16,594 nt of DNA. It comes from Halieaceae bacterium UBA6060. GTDB taxonomy: Bacteria; Pseudomonadota; Gammaproteobacteria; Pseudomonadales; Halieaceae. Under the pieces are notes generated by a model. The model was not told the origin of the DNA and ran no database searches. It saw only the letters and a program-made list of their open reading frames with translations. Position numbers and translations under genes: made by a program. Positions within the stretch are counted from its first letter, which is position 1, and the number at the start of each line of letters is the position of its first letter. Positions 1-6,971 of the stretch are shown here, piece by piece. Location of the stretch: assembly GCA_002428935.1 (NCBI GenBank), contig DIYG01000044.1:1-16594 (forward strand), given 5' to 3'.

Positions 1-74
1 CACTCGCACCCGCGTTGTTACCCCGCCTGGAAAAACGGGCGGGCATCGAGTTCTCCCTCGTCTCCGATGGCTAA
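1..74 (+). CDS. 3' end of an unidentified gene (partial)
   Basis: An open frame enters from the left edge and stops at TAA 72-74. About 23 residues are visible, beginning LAPALLPRLEKR and ending SLVSDG. The stop lies 21 bases before the next gene in the same frame. A short tail of the form 'LPxLLxRLExR...F.LVSDG' would fit the end of a divergent polysaccharide deacetylase (YibQ type), but that is only a resemblance. The fragment is too short to assign a function. It could share a transcript with the downstream membrane protein. Confidence 0.45.
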   Translation, partial: LAPALLPRLEKRAGIEFSLVSDG

Positions 75-95
75 CCCCCGGATCATCGCCGCCCC

Positions 96-2297
96 TTGAA
101 GCCCGAGCCAGACCAGCGCTACAACCTGGTCTTCGCGGGCCAGCTGCTTCCGGGCACAGACCCGGAGCGAGCCCGCCGCACCCTCGCCGGGTTTTTTGGT
201 CTCAAGAACACCGACGCCGTGGACGGCTTCTTCCGCGGCCAGGCGGTACCCCTGCGCCGCAACCTAACCCGCGTCGACGCCCTACGTTTGTACAAGCAGC
301 TCCGGGCCGTGGGCTTGATCTGCGAGGTACCGAAAGCCGAAAAGGAAACGCCCACGCCCCAGGGGGAATCGCCCAGGGGAGAAGAGCAAACGATCAGCTC
401 GTCGCCGGACGGGAACCTCGAGAAACGCCATTCTCCCGATAGCGACCCAGTGAAATCAGCGGTGGCCACATCCACACGCACACCCGCCGAATCAACACCA
501 AAAAGAGCAGCTCAACACCCAGGCACCACAGCCAAAAGACCAAAGCCCAGAGAGACCCCAGCACCCCAGGAGCGCGAGCCTGACCGTGAAAACCAGACTC
601 GATCTAGAGACAGCTCAGGCACAGAGAAATCCCCTCTGCGGGGCAAGGCACCCAACCTCTTTGCTTTGCGACCCGCTGCCACACGACCTCAGCAAGCCCT
701 TCTGCAAAGCCTGCAGCTGCGGGCCCTCGTCGCGACCGCTGTCGCGCTGGCCTTGTGTATCCTGGTGATCGCTATTGTCGTTCGTTTCCCTGCGCAACCC
801 GTAGGTGAGGAACCCCGAGGGCCCCTGGCCACTAGTGCCGTTGCTGGCAATCGCCTGCTCATGATGCTTCCCGGGGTGCTTCTCCTTCATGAGCGATCTG
901 GACTGCCCCGACAGCGTATCGAGGCCTCGGAGCTGGGTCTGTCTTCCTTAGCACCGCCTCTCAGTGCCGACCAAGAGGGCTTTGTGTATCTCACCGGCAG
1001 CGGCGAAGACGGTCTAGCGCGTTATTTGCGCTGCGATTTGGACGAGGGGCATTGCTCCCCCGTGCTCAAGAATACGAGCCAGACGCGCATCCTGGCCCGG
1101 GCCCACTCTTACCTGGGCGACCGGCAATATCTCCTCGCCGACAGCGGAGAGCTGCTCCTGAGCGATACCCAAGGAACGGAGCTGGCGCGAGCCGCGGTGC
1201 AGCTCCCCTGGGGTCAGGCACGCCTGGTGGCCCACAATGGTCTGCTGCTTGTACCCGCCGCCGAGGGTCCCTTATTGGGCGTATATCGCCCGGACGACAA
1301 GCGCTTTGGCCAACAGCTTGACGCCTTGCTACTTATGCCCGACGGAGCCGTTGGCGCAGGGCAAGATCGCATCCAGGACATCATCACCGCCGATGATCAT
1401 CACTGGGCGATTTTGCAGGGCGCTTCGACGACGGCGGGCTTGTATCGCTTTGACTCCCGGTGGGGGCAAGGCACAAGCATCCCCGCAACGCTGGGGAGCA
1501 ATGCCTACCTGAGCCGTTGGCGCAACGTAGTGCTGGTGGCGAGCGCGGAAGACCCCCGGGTGCAGCGCTTTACCCAAGCCGGAGTCCGGGAAGCGGACTT
1601 CGTCTCCTCCATGCTTGATGACGAACGCCAGCGATGGCAGACACAAACGCAACTCAGAGCTCAGCTCCGTCGTTTCGGTGTCGCCCTCCCACTGCTCCTG
1701 GCCGCTGTCGGCGCTCTTCTGGCCCTCCTCGCAGGGGTAAGCATCCGTGCCCTGCAGTCTTTACCAGACGGGCGCACGGCACTCCTAGATCCCCTGCCCT
1801 CGGGCATTCACTGGCTGGCCGATGCCCCAACGCGAGACACCAAAATCCGACAGCTGGGGGTGTTACTGGTCGGAAGCGCGGTACTCGCCGCTTCCAGTTT
1901 TTGGCTGCTCTTTGGAGGGTTTCACGCTCTGTGTTTCCTTCCCGCCCTCCTGGGTAGCGTCGGTGCCTGGACCGCTTTTCACTCGGGTAAAGGCGGCCAT
2001 ATAGGAATGCTCAAGGAACATGCCGTACTCGTGGATCATGACGGACGCTATTTCTACGGCGAACAAGCCTCCCTACGCACGGCCCACGGCTGGCTGGTGG
2101 CACCCGACGTCGCCGTTCCCCTGCGTAGCTTTGGTCTAGACAACCTCATGGGAACGCTCAACTCCGGAGATATCACCATAATCACAAGCAGTGCTCTCTT
2201 CGGCGCTCTACGCCTGACCAGACATCCCTGGCTACGAGGCTGGTTGCTGGTGCTTGGCGGCTGGCTGCTGAGCGCTCTCCTACTGCTGGCGATCTAG
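96..2297 (+). CDS. Unknown multi-domain membrane protein with propeller-like periplasmic region
   Basis: I do not recognise a named family for the whole 733-residue protein. Visible parts in order: residues about 7-80 form a compact domain (RYNLVFAGQLLPGTDPE and onward) of a kind I associate with the N-termini of some proteobacterial membrane proteins. Residues about 80-205 are a Pro/Glu/Arg/Ser-rich linker. Membrane segment 1 is about 210-231. Residues about 240-520 are rich in short beta-like blades (RLLMMLPGVLLLHERSG, EGFVYLTGSG, QYLLADSGELLLSD), which suggests a periplasmic beta-propeller. Membrane segments follow at about 527-551, 588-610, 612-632 and 710-733. Likely topology is N-terminus in the cytoplasm and propeller outside. 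The start is TTG at 96: an in-frame stop lies at 72-74 and TTG is the only start codon between it and the conserved N-terminal domain. No good Shine-Dalgarno is visible. A role in envelope sensing or assembly is possible but unsupported. Confidence 0.75.
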   Translation: MKPEPDQRYNLVFAGQLLPGTDPERARRTLAGFFGLKNTDAVDGFFRGQAVPLRRNLTRVDALRLYKQLRAVGLICEVPKAEKETPTPQGESPRGEEQTISSSPDGNLEKRHSPDSDPVKSAVATSTRTPAESTPKRAAQHPGTTAKRPKPRETPAPQEREPDRENQTRSRDSSGTEKSPLRGKAPNLFALRPAATRPQQALLQSLQLRALVATAVALALCILVIAIVVRFPAQPVGEEPRGPLATSAVAGNRLLMMLPGVLLLHERSGLPRQRIEASELGLSSLAPPLSADQEGFVYLTGSGEDGLARYLRCDLDEGHCSPVLKNTSQTRILARAHSYLGDRQYLLADSGELLLSDTQGTELARAAVQLPWGQARLVAHNGLLLVPAAEGPLLGVYRPDDKRFGQQLDALLLMPDGAVGAGQDRIQDIITADDHHWAILQGASTTAGLYRFDSRWGQGTSIPATLGSNAYLSRWRNVVLVASAEDPRVQRFTQAGVREADFVSSMLDDERQRWQTQTQLRAQLRRFGVALPLLLAAVGALLALLAGVSIRALQSLPDGRTALLDPLPSGIHWLADAPTRDTKIRQLGVLLVGSAVLAASSFWLLFGGFHALCFLPALLGSVGAWTAFHSGKGGHIGMLKEHAVLVDHDGRYFYGEQASLRTAHGWLVAPDVAVPLRSFGLDNLMGTLNSGDITIITSSALFGALRLTRHPWLRGWLLVLGGWLLSALLLLAI

Positions 2298-2308
2298 GGT
2301 CATCGCCC

Positions 2309-2338
2309 TTGTATACTGGAGCGACCTGCAAAAATAAT
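2309..2338 (+). promoter_or_regulatory. Possible promoter of lutABC
   Basis: The 52-base gap before lutA carries TTGTAT (2309-2314) and AATAAT (2333-2338) 18 bases apart, resembling sigma-70 -35 and -10 boxes. TATACT at 2312-2317 is an alternative -10. If AATAAT is used, transcription would begin only a few bases before the GTG start of lutA, leaving little room for its AGGG Shine-Dalgarno. That favours TATACT. I see no clear operator palindrome. Confidence 0.3.
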
Positions 2339-2349
2339 AGGGCCGCACC

Positions 2350-3210
2350 GTGAGTGGATATGGAGACAAGTCTCCTTTTTCGGAGACGCCGAGTCCGGAA
2401 ACACAGGGCCATGATGCGTCTAGCCCCGATCGGCAGCTCCCCACGCGGCTTGTGGGCAAGCGGGTGGCGCTGTTCGTCACCTGCCTCGCCGATCTTATGC
2501 GCCCCAGTGTGGCTCGGGCCAGCCTGCAGCTCCTGGAGGATGCGGGATGCGATGTTCACGTACCCCAGGATCAGACCTGCTGTGGTCAACCCGCGTACAA
2601 CAGTGGCGACTATCCAGGTGCCATGGGCATCGCCCAGCAAACCATCGAAACCTTTGAGCCCTTCGACTTCGTGGTTGCACCTTCCGGGTCCTGTGCTGGA
2701 ATGCTCAAATGCCACTATCCAAAGCTTCTCGCCGGTGAATGGCGAGAACGAGCGCAGGCGCTCGGAGAGCGAGTCTTTGAACTGACTCAATTCCTGCAGG
2801 ATGTCTGCGTCTATACGCCGACCCCATCGGTGAAACCGGCGGCACTCACCTATCACGATAGCTGCGCGGGCCTGCGAGAGCTTGGGGTCCGCGAGCAACC
2901 CCGAGCCCTCCTTCGGAACGCTGGCATAGAGCCAAGGGAATTGGATCAGCGCGACGTGTGCTGCGGCTTCGGCGGTACATTCTGCGCAAAGATGCCGGCG
3001 ATTTCCGCCAAAATGGCTGACGACAAGCTTCTGGAGTTCAGCAAAACCGACAACGACTTACTCGTAGCCGGTGACCTCGGCTGTCTCTTGGCCCTGGCGG
3101 GACGGGCTCGTCGCCTGGGGAGCGATGTCGAGTTCCGTCACGTCGCGGAAGTGTTAGCCGGTACCGCAGACGTACCGGGCATTGCGCACGCTGAGTCCGG
3201 TCAAGACTGA
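2350..3210 (+). CDS. lutA: L-lactate oxidation complex subunit LutA (CCG-domain Fe-S protein)
   Basis: LutA (YkgE) works with LutB and LutC to oxidise L-lactate to pyruvate, independently of flavin lactate dehydrogenases. The protein carries two cysteine-rich CCG domains. The first has Cys45 in LFVTCLADLM, Cys77-Cys78 in QTCCGQPA and Cys115 in SGSCAGM. The second has Cys172 in DSCAGLRELG, Cys204-Cys205 in DVCCGFGGTF and Cys245 in GDLGC. Such motifs bind an iron-sulfur cluster in this family. At 286 residues it is longer than E. coli YkgE (about 239) because of a 38-residue hydrophilic N-terminal extension. The GTG start at 2350 was chosen because AGGG lies 8 bases upstream. GTG at 2452 or 2464 would give a family-length protein but has no Shine-Dalgarno. 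The TGA stop shares one base with the lutB ATG, so the genes are translationally coupled. Confidence 0.93.
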   Translation: MSGYGDKSPFSETPSPETQGHDASSPDRQLPTRLVGKRVALFVTCLADLMRPSVARASLQLLEDAGCDVHVPQDQTCCGQPAYNSGDYPGAMGIAQQTIETFEPFDFVVAPSGSCAGMLKCHYPKLLAGEWRERAQALGERVFELTQFLQDVCVYTPTPSVKPAALTYHDSCAGLRELGVREQPRALLRNAGIEPRELDQRDVCCGFGGTFCAKMPAISAKMADDKLLEFSKTDNDLLVAGDLGCLLALAGRARRLGSDVEFRHVAEVLAGTADVPGIAHAESGQD

Positions 3211-4628
3211 TGGAGCAACACAGCCGAGACTTCCTGCGCCGCGCCGACGAGGCCCTCGCGGAACCCGAGCGCGCCGCAAATCGCGCCGCCCTGGGTTTGT
3301 TCATGCCGCTGCTCCGTGATCAAGCGGTAGAGGCCTTTGATAGTCAGGCGTTCCAGGGTTTGCGTGATCAGGTCGAAGCGATTCGTCGCCACAGCCTGGA
3401 TAACCTTGGCCATTACCTGGAACAGTTCATCGGGCAAGCGCGAGAAAACGGCAATCAGGTTCATTTGGCCCGGGATGGTGATGAACTCAACGCCATAGTC
3501 CTGGATATCTGCACCCAGGTCGAAGCCCAGCGGGTCGCCAAAGGCAAGTCCATGGTCACGGAAGAGACCGGCCTCAACGCCGCCCTGGAAGCGGCCGACA
3601 TCAAGGTCCGCGAAACCGACCTCGGTGAATACATTATCCAGGAAGCTGGAGAAACTCCCAGCCATATCGTCGGCCCCGCCCTGCACAAACCGGAAGCGGA
3701 AATTCGGGAACTGTTTCTTGAGCGGCACGATCTGGGAGAACGAGACTTGGACAGCGCCGCAGCCATGGTCGCCGAGGCCCGACAAGTATTGCGGGAAGAG
3801 TTTCTTGCCGCAGACGTGGGGGTCATAGGCAGCAATGCGCTGATCGCCGAGAACGGCTATTCCATGCTGGTAACCAATGAGGGCAATGGAGACCTCTGCG
3901 CCAACCTTCCCAAGACCCTGATCATTTGCACATCCATTGATCGGGTGCTGCCCCGACCCGAGGATGCCATGGCCATGCTCCGCCTCCTCGTGCGGTCGAC
4001 GACGGGCCAGGCGGTGACCTGCTATACGAGTTTCTACAGTGGCCCCCGCCGGGAAGGAGATATCGATGGGCCCGTGGAGACTCATTTCGTTCTCCTCGAT
4101 AATCGACGCACAGAGCTCCTGGCCAGCGACTATCGGGAAATGCTCCAGTGCATCCGCTGCGGCGCCTGTCTGAACCACTGCCCCGTGTACATGAGTGCCG
4201 GCGGACATGCCTACGGGTGGGTCTACCCCGGACCCATGGGCTCGGTGCTCACCCCCCTACTCACTTCCCTGGACGAGGCCGAGGCCCTACCCCATGCCTG
4301 CACGGCCTGCGGTCGCTGCGAAGAAGTCTGTCCGGCGAATATCCCCCTGCCAGACCTCCTGCGCGACTTGCGCGCCGAAGCGTTTGCCGAAGGCATCAGC
4401 GCTCGTCGCTGGCGCTTCGGAATAAGGCTTCATAGCTGGCTGGCTCGCCACCCCACGCTGTATCGCCAGATCACCCGTATCGCGGTGCGCGTCATGCACC
4501 GTCTTGGTCGCGATCGGGGGTTTATACGCTACCTACCCCTTGCTGGCGGCTGGCTCCAGGCCCGAGAGCTACCATCCCCCGAGGGAGATTCTTTCCTGGC
4601 CTCATATCGGAAGGAGCACAAGTCATGA
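3210..4628 (+). CDS. lutB: L-lactate oxidation complex subunit LutB (ferredoxin-type Fe-S protein with LUD domain)
   Basis: LutB (YkgF) is the electron-transfer subunit of the LutABC lactate-oxidising complex. Residues about 60-300 form the LUD domain, with family-typical stretches VTEETGLNAALEAADIKV and LIAENGYSMLVTNEGNGD. Two [4Fe-4S] motifs follow: Cys314-x2-Cys317-x2-Cys320-x3-Cys324 (CIRCGACLNHCPVY) and Cys364-x2-Cys367-x2-Cys370-x3-Cys374 (CTACGRCEEVCPANIPL). The length of 472 residues matches the family (E. coli YkgF is about 475). The ATG start at 3210 lies in TGATG, overlapping the lutA stop by one base. The TGA stop overlaps the lutC ATG by four bases. These overlaps imply one operon with balanced subunit production. 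The protein is expected to be cytoplasmic or membrane-associated, since no signal peptide is visible. Confidence 0.96.
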   Translation: MEQHSRDFLRRADEALAEPERAANRAALGLFMPLLRDQAVEAFDSQAFQGLRDQVEAIRRHSLDNLGHYLEQFIGQARENGNQVHLARDGDELNAIVLDICTQVEAQRVAKGKSMVTEETGLNAALEAADIKVRETDLGEYIIQEAGETPSHIVGPALHKPEAEIRELFLERHDLGERDLDSAAAMVAEARQVLREEFLAADVGVIGSNALIAENGYSMLVTNEGNGDLCANLPKTLIICTSIDRVLPRPEDAMAMLRLLVRSTTGQAVTCYTSFYSGPRREGDIDGPVETHFVLLDNRRTELLASDYREMLQCIRCGACLNHCPVYMSAGGHAYGWVYPGPMGSVLTPLLTSLDEAEALPHACTACGRCEEVCPANIPLPDLLRDLRAEAFAEGISARRWRFGIRLHSWLARHPTLYRQITRIAVRVMHRLGRDRGFIRYLPLAGGWLQARELPSPEGDSFLASYRKEHKS

Positions 4629-5278
4629 GCGCGGAGCGTGAAGTTCTCGCTCGGGTGCGCGGAGCCTCGCGAAAAACCTCCCGGGGCGCCATAGAGGCGG
4701 AGCTGGCGGCGTTGGCTCCAGCCCCTAGCGCCCCGCTTCCCGGCGACGATTACCACCAGGCCTTAATCCAAAACCTGGAACGCAATGGCGCTAGCGCTGC
4801 CCGCGTGGCGGACCGAAAGGAAGCCGTAGCCGCTCTCACCGAGTACATCGCCAGCCGGTATGGCCAGCGGCGCTTCGTCGCAGGACACGATGCTCGACTT
4901 GCCGCGTTGCCCTGGCGGGAGGGGGGCTTGCTGCCGAGGTTTGGCCACGCGGAACCGGGCGATGCCCTGAGCGTTAGTTTCGCCCAGGGCGCCATTGCAG
5001 AAACCGGATCCCTGTACCTGTGGCTGGACCGGGACAACCCGGCCCTAAACAATCTGCTTTGTGAAGATCAGGTGATTCTGGTGTACGCCGAAGACGTACA
5101 CCCCACCCTGGAGAGGGTCTGGGATCACGACAAGCTAAGAAACTCCCGAGCGCGACCCCGTGGGCTGATGATGATTTCCGGGCCGTCGAGTACGGCGGAT
5201 ATCGCCATGCAGTTGGTGCTGGGAGCCCACGGGCCCCGAGCACTCCACGTACTCGTCCTCGGTGGAGGAGACGAGTAG
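4625..5278 (+). CDS. lutC: L-lactate oxidation complex subunit LutC (LUD domain)
   Basis: LutC (YkgG) is the third component of the LutABC lactate oxidation system. The 217 residues are essentially one LUD domain. The hallmark GAIAETGSLYLW segment lies at about residues 122-133, and the C-terminal strand is HVLVLGGGDE. The length is close to the family norm (about 215-240). The ATG start at 4625 overlaps the lutB TGA in ATGA and is preceded by AAGGAG with good spacing inside the lutB end. No lutP-type lactate permease or GntR-family LutR/LldR regulator lies in the window, so transport and control must be encoded elsewhere. The gene converges on the minus-strand SYLF gene with only 18 bases between the stops. 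Confidence 0.94.
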   Translation: MSAEREVLARVRGASRKTSRGAIEAELAALAPAPSAPLPGDDYHQALIQNLERNGASAARVADRKEAVAALTEYIASRYGQRRFVAGHDARLAALPWREGGLLPRFGHAEPGDALSVSFAQGAIAETGSLYLWLDRDNPALNNLLCEDQVILVYAEDVHPTLERVWDHDKLRNSRARPRGLMMISGPSSTADIAMQLVLGAHGPRALHVLVLGGGDE

Positions 5279-5285
5279 CCTATAT

Positions 5286-5318
5286 GTTCAGCCAGCCTAT
5301 AGAGGCTTATAGCTGAAC
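5286..5318. terminator. Nested inverted repeat between lutC and the SYLF gene, possible bidirectional terminator
   Basis: GTTCAGC (5286-5292) pairs with GCTGAAC (5312-5318), and inside it AGCCT (5294-5298) pairs with AGGCT (5303-5307) around an ATAG loop. The arms are separated by one base on one side and four on the other, giving a two-step hairpin. It spans the stop codon of the minus-strand SYLF gene. Neither side has a clear T-tract, so intrinsic termination is uncertain. Its position between two converging genes is what suggests the role. Confidence 0.4.
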
Positions 5319-5890
5319 TTCTGCCCCCCGAGGCTTGCTTCATACATCAAACCACCGCGAGCGATGGTGAAGATGGCCATGCCTTTGCGATAACCCCCAT
5401 GGGAAAGGTTTGCGTCGTTACGACCACCGCTGGCGCCGGCACTGGTGCCGCCACCGGTGTTGGCCTCTGCAGAAACCCCTGCGGTAATAGCCACCGCCGT
5501 GGCCTGAGCGCTGAATTCAAAGTTACCGGAGGTGAAGCTCTGAAAGGCGCGTTCGTCTTCCAAGAAGATCATTTGGCTAAAGGCCTGGGCCCCCATTTGC
5601 AAACCCACCGTGAGCTGCGTCATGTTGGTATCACCGACGTATTCACCCTGGGCATACACACGCCCGGAACCGTGAGCGCCACCGATGCCGAGACCACCCT
5701 TGCCTACCGTGGGAAACACCACGTAGCCGTAAGCCGTATTGAAAAACTCCGCCGTATCATCAGCGGCTCGGAAAGACTGGATCGTATCCTCATACTCTCC
5801 GGCGCCAGCGATGGAACTGAACAACAGACCCACCAGTAAAGTGCCGATCATTGAGCCGAGGCTGCTATGCCCTAATACGCGTGTCATCAT
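5297..5890 (-). CDS. Secreted SYLF/YSC84-domain protein
   Basis: The 197-residue protein has an N-terminal signal peptide (hydrophobic core GTLLVGLLFSSIAGA, probable cleavage near residue 30) followed by a SYLF (Ysc84) domain over almost all the rest. Diagnostic segments are AYGYVVFPTVGKGGLGIGGAHGSG at about residues 53-76 (motif YVVFPTVGKGGLGIGG), VGLQMGAQAFSQMIFL at 95-110 and IARGGLMYEASLGGQKFSY at 176-194. SYLF domains bind phosphoinositides and actin in eukaryotes; bacterial versions are exported proteins of uncertain lipid-related role. A Gly/Ala/Ser/Asn-rich insert lies at about residues 140-165. The start is ATG 5890, or possibly ATG 5887, and the Shine-Dalgarno is weak. A TATACC box lies upstream in the 70-base gap after the GAPDH gene, so it may be transcribed separately. 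The function is not established. Confidence 0.88.
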   Translation of the reverse strand: MMTRVLGHSSLGSMIGTLLVGLLFSSIAGAGEYEDTIQSFRAADDTAEFFNTAYGYVVFPTVGKGGLGIGGAHGSGRVYAQGEYVGDTNMTQLTVGLQMGAQAFSQMIFLEDERAFQSFTSGNFEFSAQATAVAITAGVSAEANTGGGTSAGASGGRNDANLSHGGYRKGMAIFTIARGGLMYEASLGGQKFSYKPL

Positions 5891-5960
5891 GGTGTTCCGT
5901 GTCCTGTCAGTAAACGTTCAAAAACCGTGGTATAGAGCTCTGCGGCCTGTCTCGAAGGAC

Positions 5961-6971
5961 CTAAGACCAACCGCCAATGGTCGCCAACACATCACAGACG
6001 CGGCAGCTGTAGCCCCACTCGTTATCGTACCAGTTCAAGACTCTTAAGTAGCGTCCGCCGGTTACCGCCGTAAAACCGCTGTCGTAAATAGACGAGTGGC
6101 TATTACCAATGACATCGGTGGATACCAACGGTCTATCGCTGTACTGGAGAATGCCTTCCAAACGTGGCGTTTGCGCCGCAGCGTGGATAGCCCTGTCCAC
6201 CTCTTCGACCGATACGGTGCGCGCAAGTTTCACAAACAAATCGACCACGGAACCGTCAGGCACCGGCACGCGGGACGCGATGCCATGGAGACGACCCTGC
6301 AAGTCCGGAAGCACGACGCCTACGGCCTTCGCCGCGCCCGTAGACGTGGGAATAATGTTCTCCGCTGCCGCCCTGCTGCGCCGCCAATCCGAGTGAGGAA
6401 CGTCCGCCAGACGCTGATCGTTGGTATAGGCGTGCACCGTATTGATTACACCCTCGCGAATGCCAAACTCCTCATGAAGGACTCTGGCCATGGGTGCCAG
6501 GCAATTGGTGGTACAACTGGCGTTGGAAATGATCCGATGGGATGGATCGAGACCGTCCTCGTTGACCCCCAGCACTACCGTGAAGTCGATATCATCTTTC
6601 GCTGGAACGGTCAGCAGCACCCGGGGGGCGCCGGCCTCCAGGTGAACCTCCAACTGTTCCCGTTTTCGAAATACGCCCGTGGCTTCCACCACCGCGTCGA
6701 CACCGAGTTCACCCCAGGGCAGCTGAGCTGGGTCCCTTTCGCTGAACATACGCACCCGACCCTTGGGGGTCACCAGGTGATCATCCTCCAGGGCCAGATC
6801 GTGGGGAAAGGGCCCCATGACCGTGTCGTAGTTCAGCAAATAACGCAGGGCCTCGTGGTCGAAGAGGTCATTGACCGCGACGATTTCCATGTCGTCACGC
6901 TCTTCGATGATGCGAAAGACCGCGCGGCCAATGCGACCAAATCCGTTTACCGCTACCTTTAACTTGGACAT
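5961..6971 (-). CDS. gap: Glyceraldehyde-3-phosphate dehydrogenase, type I (catalytic)
   Basis: This enzyme converts glyceraldehyde 3-phosphate, phosphate and NAD+ to 1,3-bisphosphoglycerate in glycolysis and gluconeogenesis. The Rossmann motif NGFGRIGR (residues 9-16) and the Asp in AVNDL (about residue 35) point to NAD. The active site SNASCTTNCLAP carries the nucleophile Cys153, and THE base is His180 in TVHAYTNDQ. The phosphate-site loop NIIPTSTGAAK contains Thr211-Gly212, and Arg234 lies in ASRVPVPDG. The C-terminal WYDNEWGYS has the conserved Asn. The length of 336 residues is normal. The ATG at 6971 shares one base with the TGA of the upstream paralog, and a G-rich GGGGGTGG lies just before it, so translation is probably coupled. 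Whether it is the main glycolytic enzyme or a gluconeogenic isozyme cannot be read from the window. Confidence 0.96.
   Translation of the reverse strand: MSKLKVAVNGFGRIGRAVFRIIEERDDMEIVAVNDLFDHEALRYLLNYDTVMGPFPHDLALEDDHLVTPKGRVRMFSERDPAQLPWGELGVDAVVEATGVFRKREQLEVHLEAGAPRVLLTVPAKDDIDFTVVLGVNEDGLDPSHRIISNASCTTNCLAPMARVLHEEFGIREGVINTVHAYTNDQRLADVPHSDWRRSRAAAENIIPTSTGAAKAVGVVLPDLQGRLHGIASRVPVPDGSVVDLFVKLARTVSVEEVDRAIHAAAQTPRLEGILQYSDRPLVSTDVIGNSHSSIYDSGFTAVTGGRYLRVLNWYDNEWGYSCRVCDVLATIGGWS

Noticed and set aside
2182..2898. 238-codon minus-strand frame across the start of lutA
   Set aside because: It spans the end of one real gene and the first CCG domain of LutA. It has no Shine-Dalgarno and no motif.
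3201..4208. 335-codon frame on the minus strand inside lutB
   Set aside because: It is antisense to the clear LutB coding sequence with its Fe-S motifs. Its translation shows no recognisable motif, and long antisense frames are expected in GC-rich DNA.
6096..6962. 288-codon plus-strand frame opposite gap
   Set aside because: Shadow of the highly conserved GAPDH gene; His/Arg-rich translation with no domain.
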